Shown in pieces: positions 8,572-16,430 of a stretch of 64,000 nt of DNA. How positions within the stretch are numbered: position 1 is the stretch's first letter; every line of letters starts with the position of its first letter. The position numbers were made by a program, and so were the translations under genes. The stretch comes from RI-106 sp964496875 (GTDB lineage Bacteria; Cyanobacteriota; Vampirovibrionia; Obscuribacterales; Obscuribacteraceae): assembly GCA_964496875.1 (NCBI GenBank), contig CAZCBH010000009.1, forward strand, positions 1-64,000, written 5' to 3'. The notes under the pieces are model-generated. The model was given only the letters and a program-made list of their open reading frames with translations, made no database searches and had not been told where the DNA came from.

Positions 8572-9030
8572 CTACTCTACTTCTAAATTATCACTATCTG
8601 ACCCTGTTTTTGTCCAATCTTCCGGATCAACTATGAGGGCATGGTTCCAAAATTGCTCGAGTTTGTAATATTCGCGCTCTGCCCCCTGCAATACATGAAT
8701 TATGACATCTCCGAAGTCGATTAGCACCCAGCGTCCTTCGGTCAGTCCTTCTACCGATTTGGCTTTGCGCCCGACTTTCTCGAGACTGGAGAGTATCTCC
8801 TCCACTATCGCTTTAACCTGGGCTCTGGAATCTCCACCGGTGAAAACGAAATAGTCGGCGATCAATGTTACTTTCGCAACATCCAGAACTACTGTGGATA
8901 TAGCCTTCTTAGATTCAGCCGCACAGGCGGCCATAAACGCTGTTTTGCGTGAATCCACTACGGAAGAGGTGGCGATTTTTCGTCCCAAGTGAGTCCTGCT
9001 CTCTATATTCAGTACTATATTTGTTCCCAT
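8572..9030 (-). CDS. rsfS: Ribosome silencing factor RsfS (Iojap family)
   Basis: 152 residues, with a core typical of the family: VVLDVAKVTLIADYFVFTGG, then a conserved E-G-x6-W-V-L-I-D-F-G-D-V-I-I-H-V-L region and R-E-Y-Y-K-L-E-Q-F-W. RsfS binds ribosomal protein L14 and blocks joining of 50S and 30S subunits during starvation. An N-terminal extension of about 35 residues precedes the domain. The ATG at 9030 has AAGGA seven bases upstream. The neighbouring divergent gene encodes HU, with a 228-bp shared regulatory region. Confidence 0.92.
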   Translation of the reverse strand: MGTNIVLNIESRTHLGRKIATSSVVDSRKTAFMAACAAESKKAISTVVLDVAKVTLIADYFVFTGGDSRAQVKAIVEEILSSLEKVGRKAKSVEGLTEGRWVLIDFGDVIIHVLQGAEREYYKLEQFWNHALIVDPEDWTKTGSDSDNLEVE

Positions 9031-9258
9031 ATTCTAGTCCTTTTCACGCTCTCCACATCCCATTAAGAGCCAAAAAACACACGTCAAGATGTTTGAAACT
9101 GAAAAAAACTCGTTATCTAGTGCCACATTTTATCGTGATGTACTTGTTTCGAGACTCAAGGTGCTGTATTCTTGCCCATTACGTGGTTTTGATAAGCCAC
9201 ATGATATCAATATATCAATTTCAATTCGTTCTCGATGTGAGGGACAGGAGGAATCTCT
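9031..9258. promoter_or_regulatory. Divergent promoter region between rsfS and HU gene
   Basis: 228 AT-rich bases with no ORF of note. The HU side carries a perfect AGGAGG at 9246-9251, seven bases before its GTG start. A small inverted repeat (GTGG...CCAC) lies near 9183-9200. I cannot place the -35/-10 boxes with confidence. Confidence 0.4.
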
Positions 9259-9540
9259 GTGAACAAAGCAGAACTAGCTGCTGAGATAGCAAATCGTACA
9301 AACAACACCAAGAAATCTGTAGAAGAAATGCTCCACGCATTAACAGATGTAGTTACTGAAACTGTTGCCAAAGGTGACAGAGTAACTCTGGTTGGCTTCG
9401 GCACCTTCGAGCGCCGTTCGCGCAACGCAAGAGAGACTAATAATCCTCAGAAGCCTGGTGAAAAGATCAAAGTACCGGCCAAGAAAGTACCTGCTTTCTC
9501 GCCTGGTAAAGAATTCAAAGATAAAGTCAACAACAAATAG
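9259..9540 (+). CDS. HU-family histone-like DNA-binding protein
   Basis: 93 residues, the usual HU/IHF length, starting at GTG with an ideal Shine-Dalgarno. Hallmarks are MNKAELAAEIANRTN, the dimer core GDRVTLVGFGTFERR, and the DNA-binding arm ending K-V-P-A-K-K-V-P-A-F-S-P-G-K-E-F-K. It compacts and bends chromosomal DNA non-specifically as a homodimer. It stands alone, followed by a clear terminator, consistent with a strongly expressed monocistronic gene. Confidence 0.95.
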   Translation: MNKAELAAEIANRTNNTKKSVEEMLHALTDVVTETVAKGDRVTLVGFGTFERRSRNARETNNPQKPGEKIKVPAKKVPAFSPGKEFKDKVNNK

Positions 9541-9563
9541 TCTTTGACAGTCTAGAATTCCGG

Positions 9564-9589
9564 AAGAGGGACCCAATCGGGTCCCTCTT
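9564..9589 (+). terminator. Intrinsic terminator after the HU gene
   Basis: 11-bp perfect stem (9564-9574 with 9579-9589), loop AATC, followed by a T-rich stretch. It begins 23 bp after the HU stop. Confidence 0.85.
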
Positions 9590-9618
9590 TCATCTTGTTC
9601 TTGAATTTCTAATAGCGG

Positions 9619-10617
9619 TCAGTTGCCAATCTTCTCGTCGTGCTTCTTGAGCGCTTCGGCGTCGATATGCTCGGTATCCCCTTCTTCTTCATCGATACCG
9701 TCGTCATCATCGGTCTCGTCCTTGCCCTGGGCGGCGGACTGGTCATCCTTGCTGTCCGCTTCCTGGACACCACGCAGATAATCCGCCACTCGAACCACAT
9801 TTTTCTGGTGAGCGTTCTGTTTGGGAATGATCTGCGATTCCACTGAAAGCAACCGCTTGAACTCGTTTTCTTCTCTGCGTGCCGCTTCGATGTCCCCTTT
9901 TTTCTGGAGCAAGAGCGATAGCAGAAGCCGACTTCGTGGATCTCTGGCGTTATCGCGCACCGCTTCCCGAGCTTTGGCCAGGGCAAGGTCGATATGCCCG
10001 TTTTTAGCCAGGATCTCAATCATATTGACCGATGCCGGAGCGTACTCGGGCATTATTCGCAGACACTTGGCATAGCTGTCCCGGGCACCGAGAAGGTCGC
10101 CTGCCGCCTCCTGGGTCTTGCCCAGCTCAAAATAGGTCATAGCCGCCATGGTGCCGGCATTACCACCTTTCTGATAGTCCCGGCTCTGCATGATTTTTTC
10201 GAGCGCCTGATTAAACAACTCGGCAGCACGACCATAGTCTCCGCGCGTCCTTGCCGCCAGAGCCGCGTCATAGCTTCTGTAAGAGCTATTCAAATTTGAA
10301 TAATTGCTCTCCCGCTTCTGTTTTGCAGCCAGCTCTTCCGGGCTGGGCGGCGCGGGCTTTGGCGGCGGCGGTTTTGGCTTTGCCGCTTTGTGGCGACTTT
10401 TCGAGGTTGTATGGCGTCCACTGCGAGACTTTTTTTTGCTCGTACTGGATTTTCTGGTGCTTTTTTTCGCGCTCTTTTTAGACCTGGCAAAGCTCTGGTG
10501 AGCCGCGTCATCGCCAAGGGGAAGATATGCAACCAGCAAATAAGCCAGGACGAGGAAGATCCTCACCGAAATCTCTGATGACGATGGAGGCTTCAAACGT
10601 CCTGGGCTATTCGACAA
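9619..10617 (-). CDS. TPR protein with N-terminal hydrophobic segment and Lys/Pro-rich linker
   Basis: 332 residues from a TTG start (10617) with AAGGGA seven bases upstream. Order: a hydrophobic segment at 16-36 (signal anchor or signal peptide), a very basic Ser/Lys/Arg tract (about 44-80), a Pro/Lys stretch, TPR repeats (about 110-250), and a highly acidic tail (about 290-325). The strong charge segregation suggests contact with a charged surface or polymer, but no function can be assigned. It is 34 bp downstream of pnp on the same strand and may be co-transcribed. Confidence 0.7.
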   Translation of the reverse strand: MSNSPGRLKPPSSSEISVRIFLVLAYLLVAYLPLGDDAAHQSFARSKKSAKKSTRKSSTSKKKSRSGRHTTSKSRHKAAKPKPPPPKPAPPSPEELAAKQKRESNYSNLNSSYRSYDAALAARTRGDYGRAAELFNQALEKIMQSRDYQKGGNAGTMAAMTYFELGKTQEAAGDLLGARDSYAKCLRIMPEYAPASVNMIEILAKNGHIDLALAKAREAVRDNARDPRSRLLLSLLLQKKGDIEAARREENEFKRLLSVESQIIPKQNAHQKNVVRVADYLRGVQEADSKDDQSAAQGKDETDDDDGIDEEEGDTEHIDAEALKKHDEKIGN

Positions 10618-10651
10618 TCTGCGATCCCTTTTGACTGGCGGTGATTTAGAG

Positions 10652-12808
10652 CTAGTGTTTCAGGGCAAGCTCTTTTTCTTCGTCGGTTACTTCTTTCATG
10701 GTCAGGTTAACACGATTACGATCGTCTATCTCTCTTACCTTGACTACGACTTCCTGACCGACGGCGACCACATCTTCTACTTTATTGACTCGACGGTTCT
10801 CGAGCTGCGAGATGTGGACCATGCCTTCCTTGCCGGGCAGTACTTCGACGAAAGCTCCGACAGGAATTATACGAGTTACCACACCCTTGTAGATCTCACC
10901 GGGTGCTATTTTTTTGACCAGTCTCTCAATCATGAGCTTGGCTGCTTCTCCGCCCTGACCTTCGACAGAGCCGATCACAACGGTGCCATCATCCTCGATG
11001 TCAATAGAAGCTCCGGTCTCTTCGATGATACGGCGGATCATCTTGCCACCAGGGCCGATGACAGTACCGATATCTTCCGGATTGATCTTGATGGTGATAA
11101 GCCTCGGAGCCCATTTGGAAAGCTCGGCTCTCGGCTTAGCTAATACGCTCTCCATACATTCAATTATATGGATACGTCCTCTGCGCGCTTGTTCGAGGGC
11201 GACCCGCATGATCTCGATGGAGATCCCTTGAACCTTGATGTCCATCTGCAAGGCGGTGATCCCATCTCTGGAACCAGTCACCTTGAAGTCCATGTCACCG
11301 AGGAAATCTTCAAGACCCTGAATGTCCGAGAGAATCGCACAACGGTCGTCTTCCAAAATAAGACCCATGGCGATTCCGCCGACGGTATCTTTGAGAGGCA
11401 CGCCGGCATCCATTAGAGAAAGGCAGGAGCCGCAGGTGGACGCCATAGATGTGGAGCCGTTACTCTCGAGCACTTCCGATACTACCCTCAGCGTATAGGG
11501 GAAGCTCTCTTGATCGGGCAGTACAGGAATGATGGCACGCTCGGCAAGCGCACCGTGACCGATTTCCCGACGACCGGGACCACGCATCGGCTTCACCTCT
11601 CCCACCGAGAAACCGGGGAAGTTGTAATGGTGCATATAGCGCTTTTCGGTCTGGGGATCGATGGTGTCGAGACGCTGAGCGTCTCCGGCGATTCCAAGAG
11701 TAGCGATGGAGAGCGCCTGGGTGGTACCACGGGTGAAGAGACCGGAGCCATGAGCTCTGGGAAGAATAGAGGTCTCGACCGTAATCGGTCGGATCTCATC
11801 GCATTTCCTGCCATCGGCTCTGAAACCGGATTCTAGAACCTGAGCGCGCATGAGCTTGGCTTCGTAAGATTCCATGTAGCCTTTGATGGCGCCGTCACTG
11901 AATTCTTTAAGCGGGCTATCTTCAGGAAGAGCTGCAATCGCCTCTTTGACATTGGCGAAGGCTTTGTCTAATGCGGCCGCGCGAACTTTCTTATCGGTGA
12001 CCCGATTCATAGAAGCCTTAATCTCTTCGGTGGCTTTCTCTTTGATCAGGTTGAGAAGCTCTTCGTTCTTGGGTTCCGGCTCGAACTCGGCTTTCTCGAT
12101 GCCAAGAGCGCTTATGAACTCGTTCTGGACTTTGACCTGCTCTTTGATGATTTTGTGGGCATAGTCGATGGCGGCAAGCACATCGATTTCAGAAACAAGG
12201 TTGCAACCGGCTTCTACCATCATGATCGAATCTTCGGTACCTGCCACCACGATATCGATATCGGAGTTGTCTATCTGTTCATAGGTAGGGTTGGCAACAA
12301 ATTTGCCGTTCACTCTGCCGACCCGGGCAGCGCCTATCGGACCGCCAAAAGGTAGTCCAGCCAGAGAAATGGCGAAAGAAGCGCCGAGCATGGCGAGGGT
12401 GTCGGTGGGGTTCTCCTGGTCAGCACTCATGGCAGTGGCGACAACCTGGACATCTTTTCTATAGCCTTTCTTAAAGAGCGGTCTGATCGGACGGTCAATA
12501 AGACGGCTTGTAAGAATGGCCTTGTCCGAAGCTCTGCCTTCTCTGCGCAGGAAGCTGCCGGGTACTCTACCTACGGCATAGAGCTTCTCTTCATAGTCGA
12601 CAAGAAGGGGAAAGAAATCGATACCTTCACGGGGTTCTCTACTCTCGGTACAGGTGACCAGCAGCATGGTGTCGCCACAGGTAATCTCGACTGCTCCACT
12701 GGCCTGTTTGGCCATGCGCCCGGTTCTGACGTGGATGGTCTTGCCATCAATCTCCATGGCGCAAGTTTTGGACAGCTCTTCTTTTTTGTTTTCCGTATCT
12801 AACATCAT
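10652..12808 (-). CDS. pnp: Polyribonucleotide nucleotidyltransferase (PNPase)
   Basis: 718 residues, full length. Two RNase PH-like domains are visible (first with R-E-P-R-E-G-I-D-F-F-P-L and F-L-R-R-E-G-R; second with G-S-G-L-F-T-R-G-T-T-Q and the active-site S-N-G-S-T-S-M-A-S). A KH domain (IGPGGKMIRRIIEETGA) and a C-terminal S1 domain (GAFVEVLPGKEGMVHISQL) follow. It degrades RNA 3' to 5' with phosphate and acts in mRNA turnover. It sits downstream of rpsO in the conserved rpsO-pnp order, 166 bp away, with hairpins in between that may control its expression. Confidence 0.97.
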   Translation of the reverse strand: MMLDTENKKEELSKTCAMEIDGKTIHVRTGRMAKQASGAVEITCGDTMLLVTCTESREPREGIDFFPLLVDYEEKLYAVGRVPGSFLRREGRASDKAILTSRLIDRPIRPLFKKGYRKDVQVVATAMSADQENPTDTLAMLGASFAISLAGLPFGGPIGAARVGRVNGKFVANPTYEQIDNSDIDIVVAGTEDSIMMVEAGCNLVSEIDVLAAIDYAHKIIKEQVKVQNEFISALGIEKAEFEPEPKNEELLNLIKEKATEEIKASMNRVTDKKVRAAALDKAFANVKEAIAALPEDSPLKEFSDGAIKGYMESYEAKLMRAQVLESGFRADGRKCDEIRPITVETSILPRAHGSGLFTRGTTQALSIATLGIAGDAQRLDTIDPQTEKRYMHHYNFPGFSVGEVKPMRGPGRREIGHGALAERAIIPVLPDQESFPYTLRVVSEVLESNGSTSMASTCGSCLSLMDAGVPLKDTVGGIAMGLILEDDRCAILSDIQGLEDFLGDMDFKVTGSRDGITALQMDIKVQGISIEIMRVALEQARRGRIHIIECMESVLAKPRAELSKWAPRLITIKINPEDIGTVIGPGGKMIRRIIEETGASIDIEDDGTVVIGSVEGQGGEAAKLMIERLVKKIAPGEIYKGVVTRIIPVGAFVEVLPGKEGMVHISQLENRRVNKVEDVVAVGQEVVVKVREIDDRNRVNLTMKEVTDEEKELALKH

Positions 12809-12840
12809 TATTTCTCTCTATTTCTCTTCTACTTTATAAA

Positions 12841-12884
12841 TGTGGCAATGCAAGGCATGACCAGGCTTAGCCCGTCATGCCCAC
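12841..12884 (-). promoter_or_regulatory. Hairpin in the pnp leader
   Basis: Nested inverted repeats TGTGG...CCACA and GGCATGA...TCATGCC between rpsO and pnp, about 30 bp upstream of the pnp start. In enterobacteria a stem-loop here is an RNase III/PNPase autoregulation site; a similar role is inference from position and shape only. Confidence 0.45.
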
Positions 12885-12946
12885 ATGAATCCATACCTTT
12901 AGCGCTTGACATCCTGGGTGAGCCGGGACGGAAGCACGTGAACAAA

Positions 12947-12970
12947 CAGGCGAGCCCACGGGCTCGCCTG
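12947..12970 (-). terminator. Terminator after rpsO
   Basis: A 10-bp perfect GC-rich stem (12947-12956 with 12961-12970, loop CACG) begins four bases past the rpsO stop, and TTTG follows on the minus strand. It probably ends part of the rpsO transcripts, with read-through into pnp. Confidence 0.75.
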
Positions 12971-12974
12971 AGAA

Positions 12975-13244
12975 TTATCTTCTAAGTCCTAGCTTTTCTA
13001 TCAGGTTGCGATAGCGTTGCGGCTCGGTATTATTCAGGTACTTCAGCAGTCTTCTGCGTTTACCTACCATCATCAACAGTCCGCGTCTGCTCTGGAAATC
13101 TTTCTTGTGAGATCTCAAATGATCGGTAAGCTCATTGATGCGCGTTGTCAGCATCGCTACTTGAACTTCCGGAGAACCGGTGTCTTTATCGTTGACCCGG
13201 TTGTCGGCAATAATTTCTTGTTTTTTCTCTAAAGCAAGTCCCAT
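12975..13244 (-). CDS. rpsO: 30S ribosomal protein S15
   Basis: 89 residues, exactly the family length. Conserved features are the N-terminal K-K-Q-E-I-I, D-T-G-S-P-E-V-Q-V-A, the R-I-N-x-L-T-x-H-L block, and the C-terminal R-R-G-L-L-M-M-V-G-K-R-R-R-L-L-K-Y-L with an ending of G-L-R-R. S15 binds the 16S rRNA three-way junction during early 30S assembly. It lies upstream of pnp, the ancestral bacterial arrangement. Confidence 0.97.
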   Translation of the reverse strand: MGLALEKKQEIIADNRVNDKDTGSPEVQVAMLTTRINELTDHLRSHKKDFQSRRGLLMMVGKRRRLLKYLNNTEPQRYRNLIEKLGLRR

Positions 13245-13396
13245 TCTTTGTTTTTCCGTATTTTTGTCTGCTTCAAAATCGGAAGTGATCTTAACATGAA
13301 TACAGCAGGCAATACCTTTATTGCTTCAAACTATTGCTTTATACGGTTACACTTCTTCAATTCTTACTGTCTTGCCAGTTTTTCGACTACATGCAA

Positions 13397-13425
13397 AGAA
13401 GCCGGAAGCTGAGCTCCCGGCTTCT
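13397..13425 (-). terminator. Terminator after the ferredoxin gene
   Basis: A 9-bp perfect stem (13397-13405 with 13417-13425), about 20 bp past the ferredoxin stop on the minus strand, followed by TTTGC. Confidence 0.65.
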
Positions 13426-13446
13426 GGTAAAAGTGCAAAAGATAAT

Positions 13447-13671
13447 CTATGGCTTCTGCAGCTCGGGCTTCCACTCTTCGAGAATGGCGCCTTCGATAGG
13501 ACAAACAGAAAGACAAGCACCGCAATCGATACAAGTAGCATCGTCGATGTAGGTGTATTCGGTATCTTTCTCGTTTTTCTTACCTTCGGCCCAGTGAATG
13601 CACTCTACCGGACAAACGGGAATGCAATCACCAATGCCTTCGCATACGTCGGCAACAATGGTATAGGACAT
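13447..13671 (-). CDS. Two-cluster bacterial-type ferredoxin, probably seven-iron
   Basis: 74 residues. Cysteines are at 10, 16, 20, 24, 47, 50, 53 and 57. The second motif is a complete C-x2-C-x2-C-x3-C-P for a [4Fe-4S] cluster. In the first motif the position expected to hold the second Cys is Ile13 (C10-E-G-I-G-D-C16-x3-C20-P), so that cluster is likely [3Fe-4S]; C24 is an extra Cys. The protein would be a small cytosolic electron carrier. It is monocistronic, with a terminator downstream. The partner oxidoreductase is not in the window. Confidence 0.9.
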   Translation of the reverse strand: MSYTIVADVCEGIGDCIPVCPVECIHWAEGKKNEKDTEYTYIDDATCIDCGACLSVCPIEGAILEEWKPELQKP

Positions 13672-13875
13672 TTTGGCAAACTCCTCTTAGCTAGATACTA
13701 AGTTCAATCTTTCACAATCAATGGTAATTAACCACGACCCGAAACTATTATGGAACAAAGTGTAGCTTATTATTCCAATTCTTAACAGAGATAAAACCAG
13801 TTGGGTTGTAAAGGATAGAGAATAGGAGCCGGAGAAAAAATCCATTAGTAATAAAGGATGGAGAAGGGGACGAAA
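13672..13875. promoter_or_regulatory. Divergent region between ferredoxin and a small hypothetical gene
   Basis: About 200 AT-rich bases separating two divergent genes; it must contain both promoters. No RNA gene or ORF of note is seen. GAAGGGGA at 13863-13870 is the ribosome site of the plus-strand gene. Confidence 0.35.
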
Positions 13876-14157
13876 ATGAGTGAAGTAAAAGTCAACATTT
13901 ACACACCAGCAGGCAAACATGTTGGCTTCTTTGTGAACCCAAAAGTAAAACATTATCCCGAAGGCGACTATGACCTGAAAGGAGAATTTTTCGATTCGGA
14001 CGGCTCCAGAGTGATGAAACTCGACTTCAATCCCCAGGCATTGCCTTACACGGCAGACTTGAGCGAAGTCGAGAATATTCCGGACAAGAAGATTTTTAGA
14101 GTTTATGTTCAACGCGGCAGACAACCGGTCCATATGACCGGCAACGTCAGCAAATAG
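13876..14157 (+). CDS. Conserved-looking small protein of unknown function
   Basis: 93 residues from the ATG at 13876, chosen because GAAGGGGA lies five bases upstream; the ORF also opens at 13858. The sequence is beta-rich and polar (VNIYTPAGKHVGFFVNPKV, then G-D-Y-D-L-K-G-E-F-F-D), with no Cys, no membrane segment and no signal. I recognise no family. It is monocistronic, with a strong terminator 14 bp after the stop. Confidence 0.65.
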   Translation: MSEVKVNIYTPAGKHVGFFVNPKVKHYPEGDYDLKGEFFDSDGSRVMKLDFNPQALPYTADLSEVENIPDKKIFRVYVQRGRQPVHMTGNVSK

Positions 14158-14171
14158 ACTTCAAAAAGGAA

Positions 14172-14194
14172 GCAGCCCCCGGGCGAGGGGCTGC
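14172..14194 (+). terminator. GC-rich hairpin after the small hypothetical gene
   Basis: 8-bp stem GCAGCCCC/GGGGCTGC with a 7-base loop. There is no strong T-tract behind it, so it may be a transcript 3' end or a Rho-assisted stop. Confidence 0.6.
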
Positions 14195-14199
14195 GGTGG

Positions 14200-14244
14200 T
14201 AATAGATAGAGAAGGCTGGCGTAAGCCGTAAAATCTATCTATTA
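14200..14244. promoter_or_regulatory. Long inverted-repeat element upstream of the response regulator
   Basis: Outer arms of 10 bp (14200-14209 with 14235-14244) enclose a second small stem GGCT/AGCC. It lies in the 243-bp gap before the regulator gene at 14401. Its role is unknown: an RNA structure in a leader, or a dyad operator. The remaining gap shows a short CCTATAGG palindrome and no ORF. Confidence 0.45.
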
Positions 14245-14400
14245 TCGGTTATATCAGTTTGCCGAGAGCAGGAACCTATAGGTATCGAGATAAGTCGCTA
14301 TAGCAAAACCCATGAAAAAATGGCGGTTAGTGCCGCAAAAATGGGCAGAATGTAGATGGAATGTAGTTGGAATCCAAATCGAGACGGCTAGTCCACAGAA

Positions 14401-15696
14401 ATGGCGACTGAATCAAAAGCAACCGAGGGCAGAACCGGACAGAACAATCCGGCGGAGAAAGCAAAAGAGCGCATAGTTCTTTTGGTGGAACCCCTTGAAG
14501 AAGAGAGGAAACGCTGTCATAGCTTTATAAGCGACCAATCGCCCCTCTATGACGTAGAGACGGCAGCCTCGGGCAAAGAGGCGCTGGCGCTATTTACCAC
14601 GCGCTCCTATGACGCTGTGGTGATGAGCTACCAGTTGGAAGACATGGAAGCCGAAGAGGTAATCCGCTCGATTATCACAGCCAATCCGAATTGTCCGATT
14701 ATTGTGACCACCGCCAACGACAGCCCGGAGCTGGCTATAAAAATGCTGCGTTCCGGCGCCATGGACTACCTTCCCAAATTTGGAGAGTACGAGAAGTTTT
14801 TGCCGAGGACCATAACCACCAATCTGCAACGATCGATGCTGATCGAGAACCTGAAAGATATGTACCGCCGGGTGGAAAGAGCCTCTCTGGATGAAGCTCT
14901 GCTCAATCGCCTCATCGTAAACATCCATGGCTCTCTGGAGATGGCCGATACGATAGAGCGTTCGACAAAAGCGCTGCTCACCGAGTTCAATGTCTCGAGA
15001 ATCATCATCTGCCTGGCCGAGGAAGACAGAAGCGACATGCGCATCCGACGTCAGATGACCGCTCCTGATCTAAAGCCAATCTCAGACAAGAGCATCCTTT
15101 TCGAAAAATATCACGACCTCTTACTGGATATCGGAGAAAGACGCCCCCTGGTGGTCATGCAGGACGACACCTTCTCTTTTGCCCAGGATGTGCGCATGGA
15201 GATGATTAATTACGGCATACTGTCCATGCTGATGGTTCCTCTGGTCTATCGCGGCAAGCTCATGGGTCTCATCCATATGGACCAGACCGACGCGCCCAGG
15301 CTGTGGTCGGTAGCCGAAATCAATCTGATGACCAGGATTTCGAATCAGCTGGCTATTGCTCTGAGCCAGGCCAAGCTCTATCAGATTGTCGAAGCCCAGT
15401 CCACGAGCATCTCGAAATTGACCGAACTGTGCTCCCAGCTCAACGAGGTGGTGGGCTCGACCAAAGAGCTTACCGAAAGGACCGAAAGCAGAGAAAAAGT
15501 CCGAATAAAGCTCTCTTCTCGAGAAATGGAAGTGCTAAAGAAAGTCGCCCAGGGTCTCTCCAATAAACAAATAGCCGAAGAGCTTCATATCACCGAAGGA
15601 ACCACCGAAGTGCATGTATCGAGGCTGAGGAAGAAGTTATCTGTGAATAGCCGTGCCGCCCTGGTCCGCTTCGCCTACGAGAATCATCTCTGCTGA
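14401..15696 (+). CDS. LuxR/NarL-type regulator with degenerate receiver and GAF domain
   Basis: 431 residues. Order: a REC-like domain (about 24-145), a GAF domain (about 180-335), a linker, and a LuxR-type HTH (about 365-430: LSSREMEVLKKVAQGLSNKQIAEEL). In the receiver the phospho-acceptor Asp is replaced by Ser76 (VVMSYQLEDM), and the acidic pocket reads V-E-P instead of D-D; Thr103/104 and Lys126 remain. It therefore probably does not take phosphate in the usual way, and the GAF domain may sense the signal. No histidine kinase is adjacent. Its stop overlaps the convergent gene by 13 bp. Confidence 0.85.
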   Translation: MATESKATEGRTGQNNPAEKAKERIVLLVEPLEEERKRCHSFISDQSPLYDVETAASGKEALALFTTRSYDAVVMSYQLEDMEAEEVIRSIITANPNCPIIVTTANDSPELAIKMLRSGAMDYLPKFGEYEKFLPRTITTNLQRSMLIENLKDMYRRVERASLDEALLNRLIVNIHGSLEMADTIERSTKALLTEFNVSRIIICLAEEDRSDMRIRRQMTAPDLKPISDKSILFEKYHDLLLDIGERRPLVVMQDDTFSFAQDVRMEMINYGILSMLMVPLVYRGKLMGLIHMDQTDAPRLWSVAEINLMTRISNQLAIALSQAKLYQIVEAQSTSISKLTELCSQLNEVVGSTKELTERTESREKVRIKLSSREMEVLKKVAQGLSNKQIAEELHITEGTTEVHVSRLRKKLSVNSRAALVRFAYENHLC

Positions 15697-16352
15697 CGGG
15701 GACCGTTTTTTATCAAAAGGAACCAGCTCTCTCGCTTCAGTTCATTGATGGGCTCCTCTTTGCGCGGCACTTTCACCAGCTTTTTGATCTCTTCATGGGC
15801 GGAGGGCGGCGGCAACTGTAACCGCCTTTGATACCGGTACCAGATATCGGCATTATTTAGATTACGAGCCGCAGTAAGAAGGGCTCGGTAGTCCGGATCG
15901 TAGGGATAGGCTTTGACCATGGTCTCGAGCAGCTTTATCGAGTTCTCCAGACTACCGTACTGCAACTCCCGCACCAGTCTCCTGAGGCTGATCGCTTCCT
16001 CATCGATGCGCGCTTTGGATACCTCCGGGACAAGAGGAGCTATTGGCGCTGGAGGAGTCTCGGGCACTCTAGTGGACTCCACCGATTCTCCTACTCTTGC
16101 TTCGGCTTCAGAACCAGGCGAGGAAACATCCTCCTGAAGCTGATCGTCCTCAGTTGAAGTTTCCGGCTCAGAAATCTGTTCTGATTCAGGTTCAGGTTCA
16201 GGCTCCGATTCGGATTCAGGCTCCACCGTATTAACATGTTCGACCTGCAGAACGCTGGAATCATCGGTATTCTGTGCCCAGCCCGGCGATACCGCCAGAA
16301 TCGAAGCGACGGAGAGAAGAAGGGCTTTATGAATTAATAAATCATTCGACAC
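15684..16352 (-). CDS. Secreted protein with Glu/Pro/Ser-rich linker, unknown function
   Basis: 222 residues from a GTG start. A signal peptide is likely (hydrophobic stretch 8-24 ending G-W-A-Q). Residues about 43-70 are an E-S-E-P repeat linker. The C-terminal part (about 110-200) looks helical and TPR-like (ENSIKLLETMVKAYPYDPDY). It is divergent from the AsmA-like gene with 78 bp between starts, so the two may share control. The tail overlaps the upstream regulator gene by 13 bp. Confidence 0.65.
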   Translation of the reverse strand: MSNDLLIHKALLLSVASILAVSPGWAQNTDDSSVLQVEHVNTVEPESESEPEPEPESEQISEPETSTEDDQLQEDVSSPGSEAEARVGESVESTRVPETPPAPIAPLVPEVSKARIDEEAISLRRLVRELQYGSLENSIKLLETMVKAYPYDPDYRALLTAARNLNNADIWYRYQRRLQLPPPSAHEEIKKLVKVPRKEEPINELKRESWFLLIKNGPRQQR

Positions 16353-16430
16353 AATCTTTTTAATAACACCTAATTCTGATGGCTCTTTAGCTTAACATGA
16401 GTTAGACGGAGAGGAATTCTGATTTTATAA

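Noticed and set aside
14290..14345. c-di-GMP aptamer-like stretch before the regulator gene
   Set aside because: Only a few bases match the conserved core; the required tetraloop/receptor arrangement is not visible.
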